A DNA stretch of 64,000 nucleotides. Source: Desulfarculaceae bacterium (GTDB taxonomy: Bacteria > Desulfobacterota > Desulfarculia > Desulfarculales > Desulfarculaceae). The notes below the pieces were generated by a model, which saw only the letters and a program-made list of their open reading frames with translations, was not told where the DNA came from and did no database searches. Shown here piece by piece: positions 37,076 through 45,714 of the stretch. A program made the position numbers and the translations under genes. Every line of letters starts with the position of its first letter. Within the stretch, counting starts at the first letter, position 1. Location: contig JAHLKT010000007.1 of NCBI GenBank assembly GCA_020444545.1, forward strand, positions 171,732-235,731, given 5' to 3'.

Positions 37076-38410
37076 TCATCGCTTGCGCATTATCAGTCCG
37101 GCCTCGCCGTCCCAGTCCGGTGGCGGCCGTCTGCCGGGGCGGTCGGCCCATTTGCCCAGGGCGCCCTTTTCGTAGAGCCCCTCTATCTCTTGCTCGCTTT
37201 TATCGAGGATGCTTTTCAGGAGGAATTCGTTGTCAAAGCCCACCGGCCGCGCGGCCCATTTTTTCTGAGGCGGAGTCTTGGACATCATCACCGGGAACTC
37301 GTGATCCAGGTATTGGCCGTACAGGGCGTCGTCCACCTGGGTCATGAAGCCCCGGGCGCGGCAGTGCTCGTCTTCCACCACTTGGCGGGCGTCGCGCACC
37401 CGGGAGGCGGCGAAGCCATGTTGCCGGGCCAAGCTTTCTATTTCCTCGGGGGTCAGCTCCGCCGCCCACTGGGCGATGATGGCCAGCAGCTCGGTGGCGT
37501 TTTCATCCTTCAGGCGCTCCAGGTGCTCGGCGAAGCGGGGGTCCTCGGCCAGCTCCTCGCGGCCCATGGCCCGGCAAAGGCCAACGAACTCCTGGGGCGC
37601 GGCGGCGGCCAGGGCCAGCAAGCCGCCATCGGCGCAACGGAAGGTGTCGGCCGGGCAGATGGAGACGTCCCGGTTGCCGGCCGGCGGGGGGCACTGGCCG
37701 GTGAGGTCCATATAGGGCCAGACCCAGGACATGGTGCGCATGATGCTTTCGGTCTGGGATATCTCTATGTATTGGCCCTTGCCGGTGCGGTCGCGGTGGT
37801 GCAGGGCGCTGAGCACCGCCACCTCGGCCATCAAAGCGCCGTACATGTCGCAAAGGTAGCTCATCTGCTTCACCGGCGTCTGACCGGGGAAGGAGGACAT
37901 CCAGGCGAGGCCGGAGAAGGCCTGGGAGGCGCCGTCGTTGGAGGGGCGGTTCTCCTCGGCGTAGGTGCCCCACTGCCCGAAGCCGTTCTTCTCTATATAG
38001 ATGAGCCCGGGGTTGATCTCCTTTATCTTGCGGTAGTCGACGTTGAAGCGTTCCATCACCCCGGGGCGCAAGTTGTTCTCGATTATGTCCGCCTTGGCGG
38101 CCAGCTGGCGAAACACCTCCTGGCCTTCGGGCTTGTGCAGGTCCAGCCCCAGGTAATACTTGTTCACGTTGTCATGCAAAAAAAGCGGGCTCTGCTCCTT
38201 GAAGCGGTAGCCCGAACAACTGAGGTCGCGTTCCAGGTCTCCCAAGGGGGGAATCTCCACCTTGATGGCCTCGGCTCCCATCTCGGCCAGCCAGCTGGGC
38301 CCGGAAGGGCCGAAGACTATGGTGCAGACCTCCAAGACTCTCAGACCTTTTAGCGGTTTTGGTTTGTGTCCCTTGTTTCTGACGTAATCTTTCCAGGTCT
38401 CGGCGGCCAT
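37076..38410 (-). CDS. CaiB/BaiF family III CoA-transferase, first gene of operon
   Basis: This 444-residue protein has VLEVCTIVFGPSGPSWLAEMGAEAIKVE and the aspartate-bearing SNDGASQAFSGLAW. The two family-III genes share the C-terminal pattern ARPVGFDNEF / CRPAGYDNEF, which suggests a common origin and perhaps paired subunits. The ATG at 38410 has AAGAGG upstream; an earlier ATG (38446) has none. A consensus sigma-54 promoter lies 82 bp upstream. Confidence 0.9.
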   Translation of the reverse strand: MAAETWKDYVRNKGHKPKPLKGLRVLEVCTIVFGPSGPSWLAEMGAEAIKVEIPPLGDLERDLSCSGYRFKEQSPLFLHDNVNKYYLGLDLHKPEGQEVFRQLAAKADIIENNLRPGVMERFNVDYRKIKEINPGLIYIEKNGFGQWGTYAEENRPSNDGASQAFSGLAWMSSFPGQTPVKQMSYLCDMYGALMAEVAVLSALHHRDRTGKGQYIEISQTESIMRTMSWVWPYMDLTGQCPPPAGNRDVSICPADTFRCADGGLLALAAAAPQEFVGLCRAMGREELAEDPRFAEHLERLKDENATELLAIIAQWAAELTPEEIESLARQHGFAASRVRDARQVVEDEHCRARGFMTQVDDALYGQYLDHEFPVMMSKTPPQKKWAARPVGFDNEFLLKSILDKSEQEIEGLYEKGALGKWADRPGRRPPPDWDGEAGLIMRKR

Positions 38411-38491
38411 CAAGTGCACCTCTTGGGCAGAGTGTTCGCGCGGCATGGTTCATGCCGGTATGGGTATGCAAAGGCTTGCCGAGTGATATGA

Positions 38492-38506
38492 GCAAGTGAC
38501 GTGCCA
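38492..38506 (-). promoter_or_regulatory. Sigma-54 promoter of the CoA-transferase/TRAP operon
   Basis: On the minus strand the sequence TGGCACGTCACTTGC matches every defined position of the -24/-12 consensus. Transcription would start near 38480, about 70 bp before the first CoA-transferase gene. Confidence 0.88.
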
Positions 38507-38575
38507 GCTCCGCAGCAAACGGGCCTGATAATTTGATTTGGATTTTAACTGTTAACTCAATGAGATACGACGCGA

Positions 38576-38630
38576 GCCATTTGATGGCCGCAAAGCAAGC
38601 CATGACAACGTGTGGCTTATTGCTACACAT
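38576..38630. promoter_or_regulatory. Candidate upstream activator sites
   Basis: Three inverted repeats cluster 70-125 bp upstream of the sigma-54 promoter: GCCAT-TTG-ATGGC (38576-38588), AGCCA-N10-TGGCT (38598-38617) and the imperfect GTGTGGC-TTATT-GCTACAC (to 38628). A related perfect palindrome, AGCCACATGTGGCT (38796-38809), lies just before the activator gene. The shared half-site TGTGGCT suggests binding by that activator. Confidence 0.5.
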
Positions 38631-38839
38631 TGGCGCATGCCGCCAACCAAGCCTTTTTTACGTTCACCTGGTGAAAAGGATTAATTCCCACCCTGGGCCT
38701 TAGCGTCAAAGTCTTTAATTTTTAAAACGAAAACAAACCGGAAAACCTGAGCTTGATTCAGGGGCTTTGCCCGGCATAGGATACTGTTGCCGTTTAGCCA
38801 CATGTGGCTGTTTCGCATCACTTCCGGGAGAGTCGGGTC

Positions 38840-40285
38840 ATGCACCAGCCGGTTTACAGTTACAACGAGAACGAATTCGACCTGTTGAGGGAAAACCAGG
38901 CCTTTCGCAAACGCATTGCCGAGCTGGAGGAGAAGCTGGAGCTGTCGGACCTGGTTTTCGAACATATTGAAAACGGCGCCCTGGTGACCGACCCCGAAGG
39001 GAAGATAATCCGCTTCAACCGGCCCTACGCCGATTTCATGGAGGTGGACCCCAGCGACCTGATCGGCCGCCAGGTCACCGAGGTCATAGACAACACCCGC
39101 ATGCATATCGTGGCCCAGACCGGCAAGCCCGAAAGCATGCTGATCCAGCGCATCAAGGAAAAGGACCTGGTGGTGCAGCGCATCCCCATCAAGAAGAACG
39201 GCCAGGTCATGGCCGTCTTCGGGCAGATCATGTTCAAGGACCTGAGGGAGATCCACGCCCTGGCCAAGACCTTGGAGCTCATGGAGTCGCGGGTGCGGCT
39301 TTATGAAGAGGAGCTGACCGCCCTGCGGAGGGCCCGCTACACCCTGCAAAGCATCAAGGGGACCAGCCAAAGCATGAGCCGCCTCCGCGCGGAAGCCGAG
39401 CAGGCCGGAGGCCATAGCCTGCCCGTGCTGATCACCGGGGAATCCGGGACCGGCAAGGAGATCTTCGCCCAGGCCATTCACAATGCCAGCCATCGGCGGC
39501 TGCATCCCTTTGTGCGCATCAACTGCGCGGCCATACCCCACGATCTTTTTGAGTCCGAGCTTTTCGGCTACGCCAAGGGCGCCTTCACCGGGGCCCTGTC
39601 GCAGGGCAAGCCGGGCAAGTTCGAGCTGGCCGGGGCGGGCACCTTGTTTTTGGACGAGATAGGCGAGATGCCCCTGGAGATGCAGCCCAAGCTTCTGCAG
39701 ATTTTGGAGGAAAAGGTCTACGAGCGGGTGGGCGGGGTAAAACCCATGCGCACCCAGTGCCGCATCATGGCCGCCACCAACCGCAACCTGGAAAACATGA
39801 TGAACGAGGGCTCCTTTCGCAAGGACCTGTTCTTCCGCCTCAACGTGGTGCCCATCCGTTTAAGCCCCCTGCGGGAACGCAGGGATGACATCCTGCCCAT
39901 TGCGCGCCACCTGCTGGAACAGATAGCCCAGGATTTCGGCCAGGTGCGCTACACCCTGGCCGAAGAGGCGGCGGCCATACTCACGGCCTACGATTGGCCG
40001 GGAAACGTGCGTGAGTTGCACAACGTGCTGGAAAGGGCCCTATCGCTGATGAAGGGTGAGCACATAAAGGCCGACAGCCTGCCCCTGTATCTGCGCAGGC
40101 AGCAGCATCTGCCGGTGGTGGAAGACCATTGGGACCTCAAGGCATTGGTCAGGCAGACCGAAAAGAAGGTTATCACCGAAGCCCTGGCCTCCACCGACAA
40201 TAACAAGGCCCTGACCGCCCGCCTCCTGGGCATAGACCGCACCGTGCTCTACCGGAAGATGAAGAAGTACGGCATCGCCGGCTGA
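38840..40285 (+). CDS. PAS-domain sigma-54 activator
   Basis: The 481-residue protein has an N-terminal coiled segment, a PAS domain (about 40-150, ENGALVTDPEGKIIRFNRPYADFME), the AAA+ domain with Walker A GESGTGKE and the GAFTGA loop, and a C-terminal Fis-type helix-turn-helix (ALTARLLGIDRTVLYRKMKKY). The PAS domain may sense a small molecule, such as the operon's substrate. The ATG at 38840 has GGGAGAG upstream. It is divergent from the CoA-transferase/TRAP operon, its likely target. Confidence 0.9.
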   Translation: MHQPVYSYNENEFDLLRENQAFRKRIAELEEKLELSDLVFEHIENGALVTDPEGKIIRFNRPYADFMEVDPSDLIGRQVTEVIDNTRMHIVAQTGKPESMLIQRIKEKDLVVQRIPIKKNGQVMAVFGQIMFKDLREIHALAKTLELMESRVRLYEEELTALRRARYTLQSIKGTSQSMSRLRAEAEQAGGHSLPVLITGESGTGKEIFAQAIHNASHRRLHPFVRINCAAIPHDLFESELFGYAKGAFTGALSQGKPGKFELAGAGTLFLDEIGEMPLEMQPKLLQILEEKVYERVGGVKPMRTQCRIMAATNRNLENMMNEGSFRKDLFFRLNVVPIRLSPLRERRDDILPIARHLLEQIAQDFGQVRYTLAEEAAAILTAYDWPGNVRELHNVLERALSLMKGEHIKADSLPLYLRRQQHLPVVEDHWDLKALVRQTEKKVITEALASTDNNKALTARLLGIDRTVLYRKMKKYGIAG

Positions 40286-40356
40286 GCGCGAACTCCAGCC
40301 AAGGTCGGACAGTTAGGCCAGTTTTGTCCGCCGGGCGCTGTTCAGCCCAAAAAATG

Positions 40357-40386
40357 ATTGGGACCGGCCAGGCGGCCGGCCCCAAT
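40357..40386. terminator. Bidirectional terminator
   Basis: ATTGGG-A-CCGGCC pairs with GGCCGG-C-CCCAAT around an AGGC loop, giving twelve pairs with one A/C mismatch. On the minus strand it is followed by CATTTTTTGG. It serves the convergent genes ending at 40285 (+) and 40432 (-). Confidence 0.85.
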
Positions 40387-40431
40387 ATCTCGCGGGGGTG
40401 TTTATGCCTCGGGCGGGAAGCGGCGCGTTCC

Positions 40432-41241
40432 CTACTCTATGAACTGCATGTTGATACCGGCGTAAATCTGCCAGTCGGCCCAACCGTCTCCCCGGTCGAG
40501 CACCGAGACCTGAGGCTCCACGAATAGATTGAAAACCGTCTTGCCCATCTTGATGACCTTGCCCACGCCCACTCCCAGGGGCACGCTGTAGCCGCCGTCT
40601 TCCAGGTCATAGGCCCAGATGGGGGCGGCGCGCAGGTAGACCCCGTCGCCGAGCTGCAAGAAAGCGAAGGGTTGGAACGCGGCGCTGTTCACGTTCTGCT
40701 GGTCGTCGTTGCCCGCGAAGCTGGCCTGCCAGGTGAGCAAATAGCCGTACTGGAAGAGGTGCGAGCTGGCGTTGAACAGCACGTTGGCGAAGCCGCCCGA
40801 CCACTTCTCCGAGCCCAGATCGTCCTGGGTGGCGGTGGGGGCGGTGAGCTGGGGCCCGATGCCGAAGCTGATCGCCGGGTTGCCGGTGTCGAACAGATAG
40901 GCGGCCAGGAAGTTGAAGTCGCCCAGGCCGGTGTCGTGCCCTCCGTCCTGGGAGGGGTAGGTGTTCAACGGCAGGGAGGCCCGCATGATCCAGTCGGTCT
41001 TGAGCACCTCGAAGGGCTTGGCCACACGCAGCCAGAACTGGTTGGCATTCTCGCTGGTCCCGGTCATCCGCCCCATGTAATAGGTCTGAAAGTTCACGGC
41101 GGTCATCTTGGCCAGGGGGTTGTTGGCCTGAGTGGTGGCGTCCAGGCCGGGATGCACGGCGCCGGTTTCGTCGGCGAAAACGGCGGGAGGGATCAGCCAG
41201 GCGCAAGCCAGGACCAGCAGGATCATTGCGGAGCGTCTCAT
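40432..41241 (-). CDS. Predicted outer-membrane protein
   Basis: The 269-residue protein has a signal peptide (MRRSAMILLVLACAWLIPP, cut after VFA) and amphipathic strands such as FNFLAAYLFDTGNPAISFGIGPQLTAPTATQ. It resembles the small transporter-like barrel family often named neuromedin-U-like in annotations. Function is unknown. It follows the sulfatase gene in the same direction but is separated from it by a strong terminator. Confidence 0.7.
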   Translation of the reverse strand: MRRSAMILLVLACAWLIPPAVFADETGAVHPGLDATTQANNPLAKMTAVNFQTYYMGRMTGTSENANQFWLRVAKPFEVLKTDWIMRASLPLNTYPSQDGGHDTGLGDFNFLAAYLFDTGNPAISFGIGPQLTAPTATQDDLGSEKWSGGFANVLFNASSHLFQYGYLLTWQASFAGNDDQQNVNSAAFQPFAFLQLGDGVYLRAAPIWAYDLEDGGYSVPLGVGVGKVIKMGKTVFNLFVEPQVSVLDRGDGWADWQIYAGINMQFIE

Positions 41242-41299
41242 ATGCGTTTACCTACTTTTTGCGGCCTGGCATCCGGCCGTAACCGCGTTGGACATTAAT

Positions 41300-41329
41300 A
41301 AGAGCGCCCCCGCGAAGGGGGGCGCTCTT
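41300..41329 (-). terminator. Terminator after the sulfatase gene
   Basis: A perfect 12-bp stem, AAGAGCGCCCCC with GGGGGCGCTCTT, has a 6-nt loop. It lies between the sulfatase stop (41358) and the next minus-strand start (41241). Confidence 0.85.
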
Positions 41330-41357
41330 ACGGTTTTCTTTGACTGCGGCTAGCCGC

Positions 41358-43007
41358 TTAGTTGCCCGTGGGCATGGGCAGGCTGATGCCTTCCTTGCGC
41401 AGCGCATCGCGGACCCACTTGTAGCGCTGGTACTTGCTGATGGTTATGGGCCCTGTGTAAGTCTCGCTTTGCAGCTTGCGAGGCGGATACTTGACGTAGG
41501 TCTTCATAAGCTGAGTGACGACTTCGTTGAAGGTGACCATGGTCCAGGTGCGTTCGGTCCAGTTGGTCATGAAGAGGTCGTATCGCTCCTGGGGGTCCTG
41601 CCACAGGTCGAAGACCTGGGGCACGGTGGCCACGTACTTTTTGGCGCCCTTCCAGCCCAGGTTGGTGTCCACGGCCAGGCCGCCGGTGGGCTGCCCGTCG
41701 TCGCCGCGCAGGTTGAACACGGCCTTGTAGTGGCCCGCGCGCACCGCGCCGGGGCTCAGCTCGTCTTCGGTGAAGTAGAACCAGTTGGTGCGCTTGCTCT
41801 TGCCGGTGCCGAAGAGCACCGGGGTCATGTCGTAGCTGTCGAAGTAGATGGGCTGGCCTTCGCGGTCCTTCTTGGGCAGCTCGATACCCGCGATGCTGGC
41901 AAAGGTGGCCATGAAGTCCAGGCCGCCCAGGATGTCGTAGTTGCGCACCCCGGCCTTGATCTTGCCGGGCATCAGCGCGATGGCCGGAACCCGGTTGCCG
42001 CCCTCGCGCACGGTGCCCTTGGTGCCCCGGAAGGGGGTGTAGCCCGCGTCGGGATACACGTCCTGCCAGGCGCCGTTGTCCGTGGTCCAGAAGACCAGGG
42101 TGTTCTTGTCCAGGCCCAGGGCCTTGAGCTTGTTCAGCAGCGCGCCGATGTGGGCGTCCAACTCCACGATGGAGTCGGCGTACTTGGTCTTGGACAGCGA
42201 CTTGTGCTTGAACTGGGGTGCGGGCAGGTTGGGCTGGTGCACCTTCATGAAGTTCACGTTGATGAAGAAGGGCTTACCCGACTTGGCCGCCTTTTCCAAA
42301 AACTCGATCCCGGCCTTTTCCACGTAGTCGTCCAGGAAGGGGATGCCCACCACGCCCTTTTCCGGGGTGTTGACGTACTCGCCGTTGACCTTCCAGTCCT
42401 GCTTGGCCTTTTCGCCGGCCTTGCCCGAGAGCGAGCCCTTGGTCACCTTGGCGAACATCTTCCTGAGCTTGGGGTCCATGTCCGGGAACCAGTTGGGGTC
42501 GGCATAGGTGTAGGCGTTTAGGTGATAAAGGAAGCAGTACTTCATCTCATCGTAGCCCTGGGCGTTGGGCAGGGCGTAGTCCGATTCGCCCAGGTGCCAC
42601 TTGCCGGTGAAGTAGGTCTGGTAGCCGGCCTTTTTGAGCACCGAGGCCAGAGTCCACTCCGCCGCGGGCAGGCCGCCGCCCTGGCCCTGGAAGGCCACGG
42701 TGGTCATGCCGCTGCGGTTGGGGATGCGGCCGGTCTGCATGGCCGCGCGGCCCGGGGTGCAGCTGGGCTGGGCGTAGAAGGAGAAGAAGGTCATGCCCTG
42801 GTCGGCCATGCGGTCCAGGTTGGGAGTGGGCATGCCCCGCCCCTCGCCGCCGCCGTATACGCCCAGGTCGCCGTAGCCGGTGTCGTCGGAGACGATGAGC
42901 AGGATGTTGGGTTTCTGGCCGGCGGCCAAAGCCGGCGCCGCGGCCATGACCAGGGCCAAGGCCAAAACGGCCAGCCATAGATGAAGATGCTTAGTGAATA
43001 TGCGCAT
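41358..43007 (-). CDS. Exported sulfatase (arylsulfatase family)
   Basis: The 549-residue enzyme has a signal peptide ending AAPALA, the metal-site start PNILLIVSDDTGYGDLG (D41, D42) and the active-site motif CTPGR at residues 83-87. Cys83 must be converted to formylglycine for activity. TGKWHLGESD is a further family block. It removes sulfate from sulfate esters or sugars in the periplasm or outside the cell. The ATG at 43007 has GGAGGT upstream; the frame is open 33 codons further but lacks a ribosome site. A LysR regulator is divergent. Confidence 0.92.
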   Translation of the reverse strand: MRIFTKHLHLWLAVLALALVMAAAPALAAGQKPNILLIVSDDTGYGDLGVYGGGEGRGMPTPNLDRMADQGMTFFSFYAQPSCTPGRAAMQTGRIPNRSGMTTVAFQGQGGGLPAAEWTLASVLKKAGYQTYFTGKWHLGESDYALPNAQGYDEMKYCFLYHLNAYTYADPNWFPDMDPKLRKMFAKVTKGSLSGKAGEKAKQDWKVNGEYVNTPEKGVVGIPFLDDYVEKAGIEFLEKAAKSGKPFFINVNFMKVHQPNLPAPQFKHKSLSKTKYADSIVELDAHIGALLNKLKALGLDKNTLVFWTTDNGAWQDVYPDAGYTPFRGTKGTVREGGNRVPAIALMPGKIKAGVRNYDILGGLDFMATFASIAGIELPKKDREGQPIYFDSYDMTPVLFGTGKSKRTNWFYFTEDELSPGAVRAGHYKAVFNLRGDDGQPTGGLAVDTNLGWKGAKKYVATVPQVFDLWQDPQERYDLFMTNWTERTWTMVTFNEVVTQLMKTYVKYPPRKLQSETYTGPITISKYQRYKWVRDALRKEGISLPMPTGN

Positions 43008-43282
43008 GGTTTTTTGACCTCCGTATGTGTCCTGGCGGTTTTGCGGCAAATCATCGAAGCCGCCTGGCCTGGCGCGCGAACCCCGCGCACCGTTCCGGCC
43101 GGGCATTCCCCCCGCGAGTCCCTAGTCTATTGATACAGTTTAGGGGCGGATCGCTTCGCGAAACAACAGGGCCTAAAAAGGGCCAAGCGGCGATATATCG
43201 GGAAAAGTCAATTTAACCGTTGTGTTGTAGCAAGTGGCCGTTTAATAATGCATAAAAATCCTCATATGGATGTAATTTTTGC
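43008..43282. promoter_or_regulatory. Divergent control region, sulfatase and LysR
   Basis: The LysR-proximal half is AT-rich. TTGTGT and TAATAA separated by 17 bp (within 43220-43250) form a candidate LysR promoter. Next to the LysR ATG is ATCC-TCATAT-GGAT (about 43258-43271), a dyad flanked by near-mirror ATGCATAAAAAT and ATTTTTGCAT arms. Such dyads between divergent genes are typical LysR binding sites. Confidence 0.4.
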
Positions 43283-44206
43283 ATGACTAGTTTGAAAGCC
43301 ATTACTTACGCCCTGGCCCTCAACGAGCACCGCAGTTTCACCGCGGCCGCCCGCAGCCTGGGCATCTCCCAATCCGCCTTGTCGCGGGCCATCCTAAAGC
43401 TGGAGAGCGAGCTGGGGGTGCCCCTGTTCGACCGCAGCCGGCCGGAGGTGGCCCCCACTCCCCACGGGGAGGCCTATCTCGGCAAGGCTTCCAAAATTAT
43501 TGGGCAATTGGACGAAGCCGAGCAGGAAATCCGCATGATGAGCGGCCTGGAAAATGGCACCTTGCGGGTGGGCTTCGGGCCGGTGTACGTGGCCAGCCTG
43601 GCCGGCCCGGCGGTGGGGCGCTTCGTGGCCGACCACCCCCGGGTAAAGGTGCGCATAAGCACCGGGGGATGGGCCGGATTGTCCCAAAAGTTCCTGGCCG
43701 GCGGCATGGAACTCTACGTGGGCGAGATCAGCGTCCTGAGCAGCTACGAGGAGCTGAGGACTATTCCCCTGAGCACCCAGTCGGGGGTTTTCTTTTGCCG
43801 GCCGGACCATCCCTTGCTGGCGCGGGCCCCGGTGGAGCTGGCCGAGCTGGCCGCCTTTCCCTTTGCCACCGTGCAACTGCCCCAGAGGATAACCGCGTTC
43901 CTGGATGAACTGCTGGTGGTGCAAAAGGCCTCCCATGGGATGACCGTGGCCCGGCCGCCCATCGAGTGCGAGAACTTTTTCATCACCAAGCGGGTGGTGG
44001 CTCACAGCAACGCCATCGGCCTGACCACCGGCTACGTGCTGCGCGAGGAGTTCGAGAGCGGCGCCTTGCGCGAGCTGAAGGTCAAGGGAAACCGCTTGTC
44101 TTCCCAGGGCGGGGTGGCGGTCAAGAGCGGGGCCACTCTCTCCCCGGCCGCCCAGGCCTTCATCTCCTATCTGGTGGAAGCCGACCGGTCCTACGGCGCG
44201 GCTTGA
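43283..44206 (+). CDS. LysR-family transcriptional regulator
   Basis: The 307-residue protein has the N-terminal winged helix (ALNEHRSFTAAARSLGISQSALSRAILKLESELGVPLFDRS) and a two-lobe periplasmic-binding-like effector domain (LRVGFGPVYVASLAGPAV). It is divergent from the sulfatase gene and probably regulates it in response to a sulfated compound or its product. This is inferred from the gene arrangement. Confidence 0.92.
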   Translation: MTSLKAITYALALNEHRSFTAAARSLGISQSALSRAILKLESELGVPLFDRSRPEVAPTPHGEAYLGKASKIIGQLDEAEQEIRMMSGLENGTLRVGFGPVYVASLAGPAVGRFVADHPRVKVRISTGGWAGLSQKFLAGGMELYVGEISVLSSYEELRTIPLSTQSGVFFCRPDHPLLARAPVELAELAAFPFATVQLPQRITAFLDELLVVQKASHGMTVARPPIECENFFITKRVVAHSNAIGLTTGYVLREEFESGALRELKVKGNRLSSQGGVAVKSGATLSPAAQAFISYLVEADRSYGAA

Positions 44207-44264
44207 GCGGCCGCTTGGTTTAGGGGCTTGGGCCGCACAGGCTCCGGCGGGCCGCCAAAAAGAA

Positions 44265-44288
44265 GGCCGGGGCCCCAAGGCCCCGGCC
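44265..44288. terminator. Bidirectional terminator between lysR and barrel gene
   Basis: GGCCGGGGCC/GGCCCCGGCC is a perfect 10-bp stem with a CCAA loop. On the minus strand TTCTTTTTGG follows. It separates convergent genes. Confidence 0.85.
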
Positions 44289-44313
44289 GTGTCGCTTTTG
44301 CGGGTGGCGGCTG

Positions 44314-45600
44314 CTAGAAGTAGTAGCCCACGTTGATGTTGAACATCGCGGTCCAATCCGCATCGGGGTCGCCCTCGGCCAAGGCGTTGCTGGAGCCGCC
44401 CAGCCACACCATGTTCTTGCCCATGACCAGGTCCACGTAGGTGTAGATCGGGCCCGAGGAGATCAGGCAGCCAAGGGTGTTGATGTAGGAGTCTTCCCAG
44501 CCGCTCTTTTCCTTCATGCTCACGCTGAAGTCGTTGTAGAACTGGAGGCCGGTGACCGGGCCCCAGGCGACCGGAACGTCGTAGCTCAGGTTGCCCACCA
44601 GCACGGTGGCCTCGCTGGCGATCTGGTAGGACGAGGCGAAGGCGCCCAGAAGCACCGTGTCGTCGCTCACGCCGGCGGGGTTGTCCGGGTTGAAGGCGTA
44701 GCGCAGAGCCTCGGCCTCGACGCCGAAGTTGCCGAACTTGGCCCGCACGTGAGGACCGGCGGCCCAGCGGGTGCCGAAGCCGTCGCTGGTGTTGTTGTAG
44801 AGCTGGCCGAACATACCGCTGACGCCCACCTCGATGCTGGAGTTCTTCCAGGGCGTGAAGGTGTAGGCCAGGCGCGCGTTGACCGTGTTGGTCTCCTCGT
44901 TCTGCTGGTCGCCCACGGTGACCACGTCAAAGGAGTAGCGCTCCAGCTTGCCCGCGTTGCCCCACTCGCCGTTCTTGAAGAAACCCAATTGCAGGTCCCA
45001 GTTGCCCGGCTTGTAGAGCCACTTGAGGCCCATGTCGTAGTCGTCGGCCAGGCCCACGTAGTAGGGCACGCCGAACCAGTAGTTGTGGCTGGCGTAGGGC
45101 AGCAGACCGATGGGCACCTGGGTGACGCCCAACTGGCCCTGGCTGGCCTCGGAGAAGTTGTAGCCCACCCAGCCGTGGTGGATGACGTTCATGTAGGAGT
45201 ACCAGCGATACTGCGCGCTGATGAGCAGGTCGTTGTACTCGCCATTGACGTCCAGACGGAAGATATCGAACAGTCCGTCGCCGACCTTGGCCTTCTGGGT
45301 GTTGTTGAAGCTGGAGTTGCGGTAATTGAACCTGAGCGCGCCGCCCACCTTGATCTTGGGCTCGTTCTTGCCGGCCTCGGTCACCTTTTGGGCGGCCACA
45401 TTCACCGACTTTTCCAGCTTGTTTTGCTTGGCATCGCTTTTCTGAAGCTTTTGCTCCAGCTCGGCCACCTTGGCCTTCAAGGACTTCACCTCCTGGATCA
45501 GCATCTTCACGTCCTCGTCGGACACCGAAGCCGCCAGGGCGGGCCCGGCCATCAAGGCCAGGCTCAGCAGGAGGCAAAGCGGGATTATCAATTTTCGCAT
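44314..45600 (-). CDS. Outer-membrane porin with N-terminal coiled coil
   Basis: The 428-residue protein has a signal peptide (MRKLIIPLCLLLSLALMAG, cut after ALA), a coiled coil at about 30-75 (IQEVKSLKAKVAELEQKLQK) and a long beta-rich domain ending NINVGYYF with terminal Phe. This layout, a helical stalk plus barrel, is found in Gram-negative porins that may touch the peptidoglycan. It follows proX in the same direction but behind a strong hairpin. It could be the outer-membrane entry route for the betaine importer's substrate. Confidence 0.82.
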   Translation of the reverse strand: MRKLIIPLCLLLSLALMAGPALAASVSDEDVKMLIQEVKSLKAKVAELEQKLQKSDAKQNKLEKSVNVAAQKVTEAGKNEPKIKVGGALRFNYRNSSFNNTQKAKVGDGLFDIFRLDVNGEYNDLLISAQYRWYSYMNVIHHGWVGYNFSEASQGQLGVTQVPIGLLPYASHNYWFGVPYYVGLADDYDMGLKWLYKPGNWDLQLGFFKNGEWGNAGKLERYSFDVVTVGDQQNEETNTVNARLAYTFTPWKNSSIEVGVSGMFGQLYNNTSDGFGTRWAAGPHVRAKFGNFGVEAEALRYAFNPDNPAGVSDDTVLLGAFASSYQIASEATVLVGNLSYDVPVAWGPVTGLQFYNDFSVSMKEKSGWEDSYINTLGCLISSGPIYTYVDLVMGKNMVWLGGSSNALAEGDPDADWTAMFNINVGYYF

Positions 45601-45648
45601 GATGAAGGGATTTCTCCTTTCCGGTTTGGTTTTGGGTCGGGGCGCGTG

Positions 45649-45674
45649 CCCGGCCCCGCACTTGCGGGGCCGGG
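45649..45674 (-). terminator. Hairpin between proX and the porin gene
   Basis: An 11-bp perfect stem, CCCGGCCCCGC/GCGGGGCCGGG, has an ACTT loop and no long T-run. It may reduce read-through from proVWX into the porin gene. Confidence 0.65.
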
Positions 45675-45714
45675 TCTAGCCATGCGCCGTTGTCTTGGGG
45701 GTGGAGCCAGCCGC

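Noticed and set aside
38551..38575. Possible IHF site between the CoA-transferase promoter and the upstream dyads
   Set aside because: The AT-rich segment is suggestive, but I could not match the IHF consensus on either strand.
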